Source: Candidatus Obscuribacterales bacterium (lineage in GTDB: Bacteria; Cyanobacteriota; Vampirovibrionia; Obscuribacterales; Obscuribacteraceae). Taken from it: a stretch of DNA of 64,000 nt. The translations under genes were made by a program, and so were the position numbers. Below the pieces are notes generated by a model that worked only from the letters and a program-made list of their open reading frames with translations, did not search any database and was not told the DNA's origin. This document shows, piece by piece, positions 8,416-16,640 of this stretch. The DNA lies in NCBI GenBank assembly GCA_019744775.1, contig JAIETZ010000001.1, positions 62,001 to 126,000 of the forward strand. Reading direction: 5' to 3'. How positions within the stretch are numbered: position 1 is the first letter of the stretch; each line of letters starts with the position of its first letter.

Positions 8416-10242
8416 GTGAGCAAAGTCAGCCTAAATTCAACTCTATCGATAGCCCTGGCTCTAACCCTGGGCATTTTTGCTGCTTATAATGCAGACGCTC
8501 GCTCGGACCAGCAGGTCAAATACAAGCGCACCGGCAAAAGCTTTGATAGCGCCCAAGAGACAGTTTTAGACCCTTCTTTGTTCAAGCGCCGTCCGGGATA
8601 CCGCGAAATAGAAGCGCAGAAGAAAGAAGAAGAAGAAAAGGCAACGCAAAAAGCCATCGATGATGCCAAAAAGGCTCAATTGGATAAAGCCAACGCCGAA
8701 AAGGCACGCAAGCAAGGAGCGCTTGCCGCCAACAACCAGGGTGTGCAATTGGGTAAATCCGGACGCTGGGCAGAAGCTATTGCCGCCCACGAGAAAGCAG
8801 TTCAGCTAGAGCCGGAAAACAAACAGTTACGCATTAACTTGTCGGCTGCCTGTGTAGTTTATGGTCAAACAAAAATGGCTGCCGGTGACAACATGGCTGC
8901 CAGTGCCGCTTTCCGCAAAGCCTTGCTTGCCGCACCCGATAACGGACTTGCCGGAAAACTATTAGCAGATGCCACAAGAAAGCTCGGTCGCGATCCTGAA
9001 TCAGCCGAAGCACGTATGGAAATAGGCGATCAACTGCTTGCTGCCGGTGATGTGCAGTCAGCCGTCCTTGAGTACCAAGCAGCAATGCAGCTGGAAGATT
9101 CCGGACGCACCTATGCCAAAATGGGTGATCTTGCTTTGCGTGTAGGTCAAACACCGACAGCTCTTAACTGGTATCAGCAAGCTATCGTAAAAGATCCTGA
9201 TTGCGCGCAAGCTCACCGCCAATTAGGGTTGCTTTTGCTCAATCAAAAGGATTTGACAGGTGCTGTCACGTCCTTACGTAAAGCACTAATACTTAATCCG
9301 AATGATACAGCTGCAGGACAAGCACTAGTTGAACTTTGGCAAAGACAAATGGCTGCCAATCCATTACAGCCGGAAAACCACCTCGGTCTTGCCGGTGCTT
9401 ATCAGTTAACCGGCAACTTCGCCGGAGCCGCTCAAGAGTATGGCAAACTGGAAGCAATTGATCCACAAAACACAAGCCTTGCTGCCGGACGAGCAAGCTT
9501 AGAACGTGCTATGGCACATGCGAGATCGGAAAAGCACAGACTTGCTGCCGAGACTCTACTTTCACAAGGTCTTAGCCGCGAAGCGTTGATTGAAATCAAA
9601 CAAGCAGCAGGCGCTGAGCCGAAAAACGCTCGCTATCAATTTATGCTAGCTCAATGCTTAGAAGCAGTTAGCGATTTCAAAGGCGCACACCAAGCTTATT
9701 TGACCTGCGTATTAATTGATCCGGTCAACAACAAAAATGCCGCTGCCCGCTTGAAGCGCATGCAAGACAACATGAAAGTAATGGGCACAAGCTCAGCTGA
9801 ATTGACAGATCTTGCCAATCAATTAGCTAAGGAAATGTCTGCAACACCAGCTGCCGCGCAAGCTAAAGCTGCTGCTGCTGTTCCTGCAGCTGTACCGGCC
9901 GCAGCCCCACAAATTACTGCTCCTGCAAAAAGCGCAGCAACTACAGAAAATACTGTCGCTGACCCGGCAATGGTTCAAGTAGCTGCACTTGAAGCCCAAG
10001 GCAACTACAAAGCTGCTGCTCAGCTTTTGAATCAGCTGGTCACCAACAATATGAACAATGCCGAGTTGCACCACCGTTTAGCCGTCAACTTAAAAGCAGC
10101 TGGTCAACTTGGTGAAGCGTTGTCGGAATTCCGCATCGCTGCTGCTTTCGCTCCTGGCAATGCCGAATTCGCCAAGGATTTGAGCAATGCTGTGGCAGCT
10201 AACAAAGCAAATTTATTGAGTGAAGGAAAAAGAGGGCAATAA
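8416..10242 (+). CDS. Exported TPR-repeat protein, coupled to rpoB-like gene
   Basis: The protein (about 608 residues from this start) has a Sec-like signal peptide with hydrophobic core T-L-S-I-A-L-A-L-T-L-G-I-F-A-A. A Lys/Glu/Ala-rich charged helix follows, then many tetratricopeptide repeats (W-A-E-A-I-A-A-H-E-K-A and similar), an Ala/Pro linker about two thirds along, and a final TPR pair. GTG 8416 is preferred because of AGG seven bases upstream and a well-formed signal peptide; in-frame GTG 8380 and ATG 8386 are alternatives. TPRs are protein-binding scaffolds and no enzyme domain is seen. Its stop overlaps the rpoB-like start as TAATG, implying translational coupling, which is odd for an exported protein and an RNA polymerase subunit. 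Confidence 0.8.
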   Translation: MSKVSLNSTLSIALALTLGIFAAYNADARSDQQVKYKRTGKSFDSAQETVLDPSLFKRRPGYREIEAQKKEEEEKATQKAIDDAKKAQLDKANAEKARKQGALAANNQGVQLGKSGRWAEAIAAHEKAVQLEPENKQLRINLSAACVVYGQTKMAAGDNMAASAAFRKALLAAPDNGLAGKLLADATRKLGRDPESAEARMEIGDQLLAAGDVQSAVLEYQAAMQLEDSGRTYAKMGDLALRVGQTPTALNWYQQAIVKDPDCAQAHRQLGLLLLNQKDLTGAVTSLRKALILNPNDTAAGQALVELWQRQMAANPLQPENHLGLAGAYQLTGNFAGAAQEYGKLEAIDPQNTSLAAGRASLERAMAHARSEKHRLAAETLLSQGLSREALIEIKQAAGAEPKNARYQFMLAQCLEAVSDFKGAHQAYLTCVLIDPVNNKNAAARLKRMQDNMKVMGTSSAELTDLANQLAKEMSATPAAAQAKAAAAVPAAVPAAAPQITAPAKSAATTENTVADPAMVQVAALEAQGNYKAAAQLLNQLVTNNMNNAELHHRLAVNLKAAGQLGEALSEFRIAAAFAPGNAEFAKDLSNAVAANKANLLSEGKRGQ

Positions 10243-13200
10243 TGGCATTCTATTTCCAACCACCAGACTTAGCTGAATTCCCCAGGCGCTCCTACAGAAA
10301 ATTTCTGGAGTCGACCCTGGGTGATCTGTTTTCAGAGATCTCACCAATTGCCAGCGAATTCAATCCTCGTTATGAGCTGACCTTTGTTGGAACAGACGGA
10401 AAAGTTCACTGGCGTTTTGACGATTACGCACCGGACTCCGGTTATCCAACATCAGCAGAAGAAGCCCGCCGCGCTAACATGACCCATACCAAGAGACTGG
10501 TCATGGAAGTCTGGTTGCGCGACACGCAAACAGGCGAATTGCGCAAAACCAATGCTTATGTAGGCGATGTGCCTGTAATTACTGAAAGAGGGACTTTTGT
10601 AATCAACGGTTCTGAAAGAGTTGTTTTGAGCCAGTTGGTTAGAGCTCCCGGTATCTACTTCAACGGCGATGGTCAATTGCACTTCAAAGCCCTGCTTTTG
10701 CCGGAACTTGGATCGCCTATTAGTTTTGAACTTGTACTTAGCCCACCACATGGTGGAAAAGCCAGCCGCTCACGTTGCCGTATTAAATTGCCTAAGCGCG
10801 GTGCAGTTTCTGCAACTACCTTGCTGACAGCAATGGGTGTTGATGATCAAACAATTGAAAAACGTCTTGGACTTTGGCTCACCCGCAACCGCATTGACTG
10901 GAAACCTATTACCGAACAAGAAGCTTTATCTGTTGTTGGACGTGCCTTTAAACCAGATGGCGGCGGCGGTGCTTCCGCTGGTGCCCAAGCCCTTAAGGAA
11001 TTGACAGACAAGCGTCGTTATTCACTGGGCCAACTTGGTCGCCAGCGCGTCAATGGAAAACTCAATATTGAAATGGATTCCCTGCAATTGACTGCTGAGG
11101 ACTTCTTGGCTGCTGTTGAATATTTGATGGCTTTGCCACACGGACATGGTCATATAGACAACATCGACTCCTTAGAAAACAGGCACTTACGTGGCGTCGG
11201 CGAAATTCTAACAAGAGCGGTTCGTCCGGCTCTTGGTCAAATGGCTCGCTCTGTACGTACGCGTCTGGAACTCCATGAAGATGATGAAATTGGCAGCCCA
11301 ACAGACTTCGTTGATACGCGCGCATTTGTTAACGCCATCAACAAGTTCTTTGGCGGCAATCCGCTTGTACAGTATTTGGACCAACAAAACCCACTTTCAG
11401 AACTTTCGCATAGAAGAAGAATCACATCCTTTGGACCTGGTGGCATTGATCCAAACGCCGCTCCTGTCGAAATGCGCGACGTTCACCCCAGTCAAATTGG
11501 TCGTGTCTGCTTAGTTGAATCCCCGGAAGGCAAAAACTGCGGTATGGTTTCGTACCTGGCTACTTTCTGCCGTATCGATGACCATGGATTCATGACTGTG
11601 CCGTATAGACGTGTTGTTGAAGGCAAAGTCACGGATGAAATCTGCTACTTAACACCATCTGACGATAAGCGCTTCACGCTGGCACCACCGGATACCAGAG
11701 TGGACAATGATGAGATAGTCGGACCGCACGTCTCTGTTCGCCGCGGCGATCTCTTCTACACAGTTGCACCAAACGAAGTAGACATGATTGGTATCGCCCC
11801 GCAGGGATTTATCTCTGTTGGTTCGGCTCTAATTCCATTTCTAGAGCATGATGATGCTAACCGCGCACTTATGGGTGGCGGCATGATGCGCCAGACTTTG
11901 CCTCTTGTGCGCCCTGAGCGTCCACGCGTCGGCACAGGCATGGAAAAGACTGTTGCCCGTTCATCAGGTCACTCCGTAATTGCCAAACGTGCAGGAAAAG
12001 TAACCAAAGTCTCCGGCAAAAACGTCACAGTCAAGCAAGCCAGTGGCGAAGAAAGAAACTATCCTCTCATTCGTTTCGACAGAACCAACCAGAACACTAT
12101 TCTTGACCAAAGACCAATCGTCAAAGTTGGTGATGAAATTGAAACCGGTCAGATTATTGCTGATGGTCCAGGTATTGATCAAGGTGAATTGGCATTGGGC
12201 CGCAACCTGTTAATCGCCTTCTTATCCTGGAATGGCTATAACTTTGAAGATGCCATTGTTGTACGCCAAGGGCTGATTAAAGATCACAAGCTAAGCCACG
12301 TTGAAATTGAAAAGCATACAATTGGCGTCCACCAAACATTGCGTGGTCCGGAAATTCTTACACCGGAATTGCCAAACATTGCTTTAGCTGATCTTGAGCA
12401 CTTGGATGAACGCGGTATTGCCAAAATAGGCAGTCATGTCAAACCAGGCGACATTCTTATATCAAAGCTTTCGCCAAAAGAACAAAAAGCACTGTCGGCA
12501 GAAGATGAACTTCTGCAAGCAATTTTCGGCAAGGTTGCCGAAGAAATGGCTGACACATCGCTTCGCGTGCCACATGGTTCGGGTGGTCGCGTAATTGATG
12601 TGCGCATCTTCACACCGGAAACCACACCGGAATTGAAAGCCGGCTTAATCTGCGAAATAGAAGTCTTAATTGCACGCCTCTGCCCATTGGAAGTTGGCGA
12701 CAAACTAGCTGGACGCCATGGCAACAAAGGCATTGTGGCAACAATTGTGCCGGATCAAGACATGCCTTACATGCCGGATGGCACGCCTGTTGATCTTGTC
12801 TTGAATCCGTTGGGCGTTCCCAGCCGTATGAATGTCGGACAAGTATTCGATACGCAGCTTGGACTCTACGCCGATATTTTGAACCGCTATTACCGTATTC
12901 ACCAGTTTGACGAATCCATTGAAGCTGATGCTTCCCACAAACTAGTCACCCAAGCCCTTGCAGAAGTGCGCAAGACACCGGGTTATGAGTGGATGGGTCA
13001 CGACGGCAAAGTAACTTTGTACGATGGTCGCACAGGCGAAGCTTTTGATCGTCCAGTATTAGTTGGACGCCAGTACATTCTCAAACTCAATCAACTTGTC
13101 TTACACAAGATAAATGCCCGCTCCGGTCTTGGTGGCCCATACGCAGCTGTTACACAACAGCCGGTCGGCGGTAAAGCCAATCACGGCGGTCAAAGAGTCG

Positions 13201-13994
13201 GTGAAATGGAAGTCTGGGCAATTCAAGCTTACGGCTCAGCTCACTTGCTCAACGAAATGATGACAATCAAAGCTGATGATATTGAAGGTCGTCACCAAGC
13301 TTACGCCGACATCGTTCAAGGAAAGCCACTCACTCAAGCTGGTCGTACTGCCGCCTTCGACGGACTTTGTTGCGAATTGCGCGGTCTAGGCTTGGAAGTA
13401 AAACTTGGACGCGTCGTTGACTCGTTTGAACCTATACAAGACAAGTCCTGTGTTGGACAGAACAAAACATTAGAACAGGAATATGGCGTGTCTGCCGTAA
13501 ATCAAATGGAAGTAGACGGCGTAAAAATCCTGGAAATTCCAGCAGGCGATTATGTACCGGAGCTTCCACCGCAGTCAACGCCAATAATCACATCGTTGAC
13601 CAAAGGCAGGCACGGTGCTCCTTCACAGCTCGAAGTTTCGCAGGAGCCACTAATTGACGATATTGATCCGGAAGTTGACTTTGTTTCTTCCTTTATAGAT
13701 GAAGAGACCAAAGAACTATTACCGGAAGACCCAGCGACCGAGATTATAGAAACAAGTGAGATAACAGAAGTCACAGAGGAAACATCAATGCCAGAACAAG
13801 ACAACGTAATTACTGAAGATGTCGAATTAGAAACAGACGTCGACTCAGAAACAGATGAAGAATGCGAAATCACCGACGAGGACATTCTCGACTTTGAACC
13901 AATAAGTCAATTAACAATGTTCCTGGCAGAAGATTCGACCCAAACGACATCCACAGCAACTCAAGAACATGTAGTCACCAGCGACAAAGATTAA
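10242..13994 (+). CDS. Divergent DNA-directed RNA polymerase beta subunit (RpoB-like)
   Basis: This 1250-residue protein is an almost complete RpoB. It has the N-terminal G-D-x-P-x-I-T-E-x-G-T-F-V-I-N-G-x-E-R-V block, the rifampicin region (371-397), W-N-G-Y-N-F-E-D-A-I, V-G-D-K-x-A-G-R-H-G-N-K-G, G-V-P-S-R-M-N-V-G-Q and the C-terminal G-G-Q-R-x-G-E-M-E-V-W clamp region. The catalytic-centre lysines, the Glu-Asp pair and the RMN arginine are kept. Fork loop 2, normally L-T-R-E-R-A-G-F-E-V-R-D, is I402-D-P-N-A-A-P-V-E-M-R-D here, losing both arginines. T-P-E-G-P-N-I-G is S-P-E-G-K-N-C-G. A Glu/Asp/Thr/Ser-rich tail of about 190 residues follows the normal end. No rpoC, rplJ or rplL is adjacent. 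It may be a second, specialised beta subunit or a relocated sole rpoB; one window cannot decide. Confidence 0.9.
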   Translation: MAFYFQPPDLAEFPRRSYRKFLESTLGDLFSEISPIASEFNPRYELTFVGTDGKVHWRFDDYAPDSGYPTSAEEARRANMTHTKRLVMEVWLRDTQTGELRKTNAYVGDVPVITERGTFVINGSERVVLSQLVRAPGIYFNGDGQLHFKALLLPELGSPISFELVLSPPHGGKASRSRCRIKLPKRGAVSATTLLTAMGVDDQTIEKRLGLWLTRNRIDWKPITEQEALSVVGRAFKPDGGGGASAGAQALKELTDKRRYSLGQLGRQRVNGKLNIEMDSLQLTAEDFLAAVEYLMALPHGHGHIDNIDSLENRHLRGVGEILTRAVRPALGQMARSVRTRLELHEDDEIGSPTDFVDTRAFVNAINKFFGGNPLVQYLDQQNPLSELSHRRRITSFGPGGIDPNAAPVEMRDVHPSQIGRVCLVESPEGKNCGMVSYLATFCRIDDHGFMTVPYRRVVEGKVTDEICYLTPSDDKRFTLAPPDTRVDNDEIVGPHVSVRRGDLFYTVAPNEVDMIGIAPQGFISVGSALIPFLEHDDANRALMGGGMMRQTLPLVRPERPRVGTGMEKTVARSSGHSVIAKRAGKVTKVSGKNVTVKQASGEERNYPLIRFDRTNQNTILDQRPIVKVGDEIETGQIIADGPGIDQGELALGRNLLIAFLSWNGYNFEDAIVVRQGLIKDHKLSHVEIEKHTIGVHQTLRGPEILTPELPNIALADLEHLDERGIAKIGSHVKPGDILISKLSPKEQKALSAEDELLQAIFGKVAEEMADTSLRVPHGSGGRVIDVRIFTPETTPELKAGLICEIEVLIARLCPLEVGDKLAGRHGNKGIVATIVPDQDMPYMPDGTPVDLVLNPLGVPSRMNVGQVFDTQLGLYADILNRYYRIHQFDESIEADASHKLVTQALAEVRKTPGYEWMGHDGKVTLYDGRTGEAFDRPVLVGRQYILKLNQLVLHKINARSGLGGPYAAVTQQPVGGKANHGGQRVGEMEVWAIQAYGSAHLLNEMMTIKADDIEGRHQAYADIVQGKPLTQAGRTAAFDGLCCELRGLGLEVKLGRVVDSFEPIQDKSCVGQNKTLEQEYGVSAVNQMEVDGVKILEIPAGDYVPELPPQSTPIITSLTKGRHGAPSQLEVSQEPLIDDIDPEVDFVSSFIDEETKELLPEDPATEIIETSEITEVTEETSMPEQDNVITEDVELETDVDSETDEECEITDEDILDFEPISQLTMFLAEDSTQTTSTATQEHVVTSDKD

Positions 13995-14012
13995 GGACCC
14001 GGAGTAAGAATT

Positions 14013-15119
14013 ATGTCACTCACAACTAGAGCCAACGCAAGCCAAAGAAGAAGTGCAATCACGCTTCTAGCTTCCATTGCCTTGACGGCACTTGTAGGTC
14101 TCTGCCCATTCAGTGCTTCAGCTCAACAGCAACCACAAACTAGTGGCATGCCTGGCGGAGTTCCTGGATCTCCATCTGGTCCACAACCTTTAGGTATGCG
14201 CCAACCAGGCGTTTTGTACAGCCCTGTAAACAATCAACCAGTTCCGCTACCTCCAGGTGATGGACCACAGCCATGGCGCGTTGAACCAGGTGATGAGATT
14301 GCTCCGCTTCCTCCTCCGACAGGATCTGCCGACAAAGGACCGGGAACCGGTTTGTCGACATATCAAGCAAAGGACCGCACTGAAGTTATGGTCTACGTAA
14401 ACAACGCCATGGCGTTTGTTATCCGTCCGGATCAACTCTCAGCCTGGCAAGTTAATGAGATCAATAAGATCCTAAAGATAAACATGCTTTCCGGACAGCA
14501 ACAAATCAAGGTTGCAGCAAATGAGAAGCAGGTTGAAGAAATTCAAGAACGTGTTCTCAATCCGTATCCAAATTACAAGCTTGAATCCAAATCACGTCCT
14601 TTTGTTGAATACGATCCGACAACCGGACAATCAAGACTTGTATTCAAAAATGACCCGATGAAGGCTCTACCAATGCTTAGTGGCAAGAGCAAACAAAATT
14701 CCGCAATGCAAAATCCCGAGAAAGAAAGTCTCTACGATTTTGAAGGACCGTTGCCTGTAATTCGCCCATTGTGCCGCTGGCTAATTCTAGTCGGTGTCGT
14801 GGCCGCCACCATCTGGGTTGCAACCGGTGCTCTATCTGTTGTACTGGGTCACCCGCTTGCCGGCATCCGTGTAGCTCAAGCTTTCTTCGGTCTTGGTCTA
14901 CTGCTCTGTGCCTACACAATCTATAAGATAGTCATCTTGAACATGATGCACCGCAACAGCGACGTCATGAGCGCTCGCCTGCACAGACCATATGAGGCTC
15001 CGGTGCAAGATAGGTTTGTAACTCCATCAAGCTCTCCGCCTATCCCCTATCAAACACCGATAACACCAAACCGCCCAGGCATTCCTGTGGCACCTCTGGC
15101 TAAACCCTACAACCCGTAA
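14013..15119 (+). CDS. Exported Pro-rich protein with two C-terminal transmembrane helices, unknown function
   Basis: I do not recognise this 368-residue protein. It has an N-terminal signal segment (about 14-37), a Pro/Gly/Gln-rich low-complexity stretch (about 40-115), a mixed alpha/beta region (about 125-235), two closely spaced hydrophobic helices (about 251-309) and a Pro-rich tail. The paired helices with a short loop recall small membrane subunits of secretion systems such as VirB2/TrbC, but no diagnostic motif supports this. It starts 18 bases after the rpoB-like gene with GGAG upstream, so it is probably in the same operon. Confidence 0.7.
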   Translation: MSLTTRANASQRRSAITLLASIALTALVGLCPFSASAQQQPQTSGMPGGVPGSPSGPQPLGMRQPGVLYSPVNNQPVPLPPGDGPQPWRVEPGDEIAPLPPPTGSADKGPGTGLSTYQAKDRTEVMVYVNNAMAFVIRPDQLSAWQVNEINKILKINMLSGQQQIKVAANEKQVEEIQERVLNPYPNYKLESKSRPFVEYDPTTGQSRLVFKNDPMKALPMLSGKSKQNSAMQNPEKESLYDFEGPLPVIRPLCRWLILVGVVAATIWVATGALSVVLGHPLAGIRVAQAFFGLGLLLCAYTIYKIVILNMMHRNSDVMSARLHRPYEAPVQDRFVTPSSSPPIPYQTPITPNRPGIPVAPLAKPYNP

Positions 15120-15138
15120 CTAGAACAAGGTAACTAAT

Positions 15139-15780
15139 ATGAAAACGTTGACAAACAAATGGACACGAGGGCAAGTTGCAAAAGCAGCATCACTCGCCAT
15201 TGTCTTTGCCGTCTTTTCAGCATCGGCTGCTCATGCAGCACAACCAAAAAGCGATGTGTTTGCCCGCTCAACCAAAAAGACAGCGCAGGCAAAACCGGCA
15301 GTTAGATTCGCCACACCAACGCAATGGTTTGAAGCCGTTGATAACGCAGTGGTAAAACTAAGACCAACAGCGGCCGATGATGCCATCTTGAATCGCCCAT
15401 TTAATCAAGATCCTGAACGTGTTGAAAAATGGTGCGATACAGCCGCCAAAGTAGCCTCCAACTATCGTCAGTTGGCTCGCACCATTAGAACCTTGCCGCT
15501 ACCAAACGGGCTGGGCAGCGATGTTAAGGAATATCGCACCCTGGTATCAGACTGGTACGACGATGCGGCACTGGTCTTTGAAGATATGATTCGTCCACGA
15601 CCGCCGGCCAATTCAATGGAAGAACTGGAAACACAGTTGAACGATATCAAACAAAGGGGACAAGCACTTGCTAGAAGCAATACCGATTTAGCCAATCTAG
15701 ACAAGAGTCTGCGCAAAACATATAAGGTGCACCGAGCACACTACGATGATGCCCTAACCCAATATGTAAGCCGCAAATAA
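15139..15780 (+). CDS. Exported helical protein, unknown function
   Basis: The 213-residue protein has a twin-charged N-terminus, a hydrophobic core (about 15-30) and a likely cleavage after A-H-A-A, so it is probably exported. The rest is mainly helical and basic, with a W-F-E-A-V-D motif, two conserved-looking Trp positions and one Cys (W-C-D), and ends in a charged helix. I recognise no family. It sits 19 bases after the two-helix membrane protein on the same strand, which argues for a shared transcript and envelope location. Confidence 0.7.
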   Translation: MKTLTNKWTRGQVAKAASLAIVFAVFSASAAHAAQPKSDVFARSTKKTAQAKPAVRFATPTQWFEAVDNAVVKLRPTAADDAILNRPFNQDPERVEKWCDTAAKVASNYRQLARTIRTLPLPNGLGSDVKEYRTLVSDWYDDAALVFEDMIRPRPPANSMEELETQLNDIKQRGQALARSNTDLANLDKSLRKTYKVHRAHYDDALTQYVSRK

Positions 15781-15824
15781 CAAGTTTTATTCCAACTACT
15801 TAACTAACAAAAGAGGACAAACAA

Positions 15825-16640
15825 ATGGCAATCCAACTAAATGAAAGAGATCATCTGATCTTCAAATTCGTCGAAGAGCATAAGGTGCTCCTGGAAAAAC
15901 ATATTTCCTGGTTTATCGCTTGCGATGACAAACCGGTCTTAATTCGCGACCGTCTACGCAAATTATTCTACCTGGACTACTTGCTCTGCGAGCGTCATCG
16001 TGACACTTTGCCCTGGTGGACAACTCCCACCAAGCCGCTTGTCTACATGTTGTCTCCAATGACCAATGGCCTAGTTGGCGCAAGCGAAGATCTCGTTGAC
16101 CTTAATGATGCTTCTTTGCAAAGACACCTTCTGGAAGTAGCTAACTTGCGCATGCTTATGCTCATGGCCCAGAAAGACGCGCAAATAGACAATTTCGAAT
16201 GGACAACGAACACCAGAAACGTTGATACATCCAAGATGGAATTAGATGCAACGGTTGCGTTTGAACGTGGCGGTGTCAGCTACAAAGCCGGCATCATCAA
16301 CCACTCGCAAACGGAAGAAGAACTGGCTGGCTCAGCATCCCTCAAGGACAAAATAGAAACGACACTTGAAAGCTGCGGCGTGGACATGGTTTTTATCATA
16401 TCCAGAGATATAGTTCGTCAACAAATGGTGCAAAAAGCACTTAGTGACAAACTTTCCGAAAGCACAATGAACAAGGTTCTATTCGCCACACACCAGGAAA
16501 TCTACAAGTCAGGCATTGTGAAAAGCCGTTGGCAGAACGCCATGGAAAAGACAATTTCCTGCTTTGTCGAACCACTCAAAGAAAGCATGGCTACAGGTCG
16601 CATGTCTCAAATGGCATCAACCCAAGCAATTACAGCCTAG
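15825..16640 (+). CDS. Replication-relaxation-like winged-helix protein
   Basis: The 271-residue cytosolic protein begins with L-N-E-R-D-H-L-I-F-K-F-V-x-E-H-K-V-L, the pattern of the winged helix in the replication-relaxation family (Replic_Relax). It continues with R-D-R-L-R-K-L-F-Y-L-D-Y-L and an L-S-P-M-T-N-G-L step. The middle contains L-D-A-T-V-A-F-E-R-G-G-V-S-Y-K, like the D-A/E-V-D core of that family, and a V-D-M-V-F-I-I-S-R strand. The family is linked to plasmid and mobile-element biology. A general DNA-binding role is the safer reading. It closes the rpoB-like operon, and its stop codon shares CTAG with the convergent gene. Confidence 0.5.
   Translation: MAIQLNERDHLIFKFVEEHKVLLEKHISWFIACDDKPVLIRDRLRKLFYLDYLLCERHRDTLPWWTTPTKPLVYMLSPMTNGLVGASEDLVDLNDASLQRHLLEVANLRMLMLMAQKDAQIDNFEWTTNTRNVDTSKMELDATVAFERGGVSYKAGIINHSQTEEELAGSASLKDKIETTLESCGVDMVFIISRDIVRQQMVQKALSDKLSESTMNKVLFATHQEIYKSGIVKSRWQNAMEKTISCFVEPLKESMATGRMSQMASTQAITA

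Noticed and set aside
9841-9930. Ala-rich tandem codon stretch as a possible DNA repeat
   Set aside because: It is an Ala/Pro linker between TPR groups coded by GCN codons, without exact repeat units.
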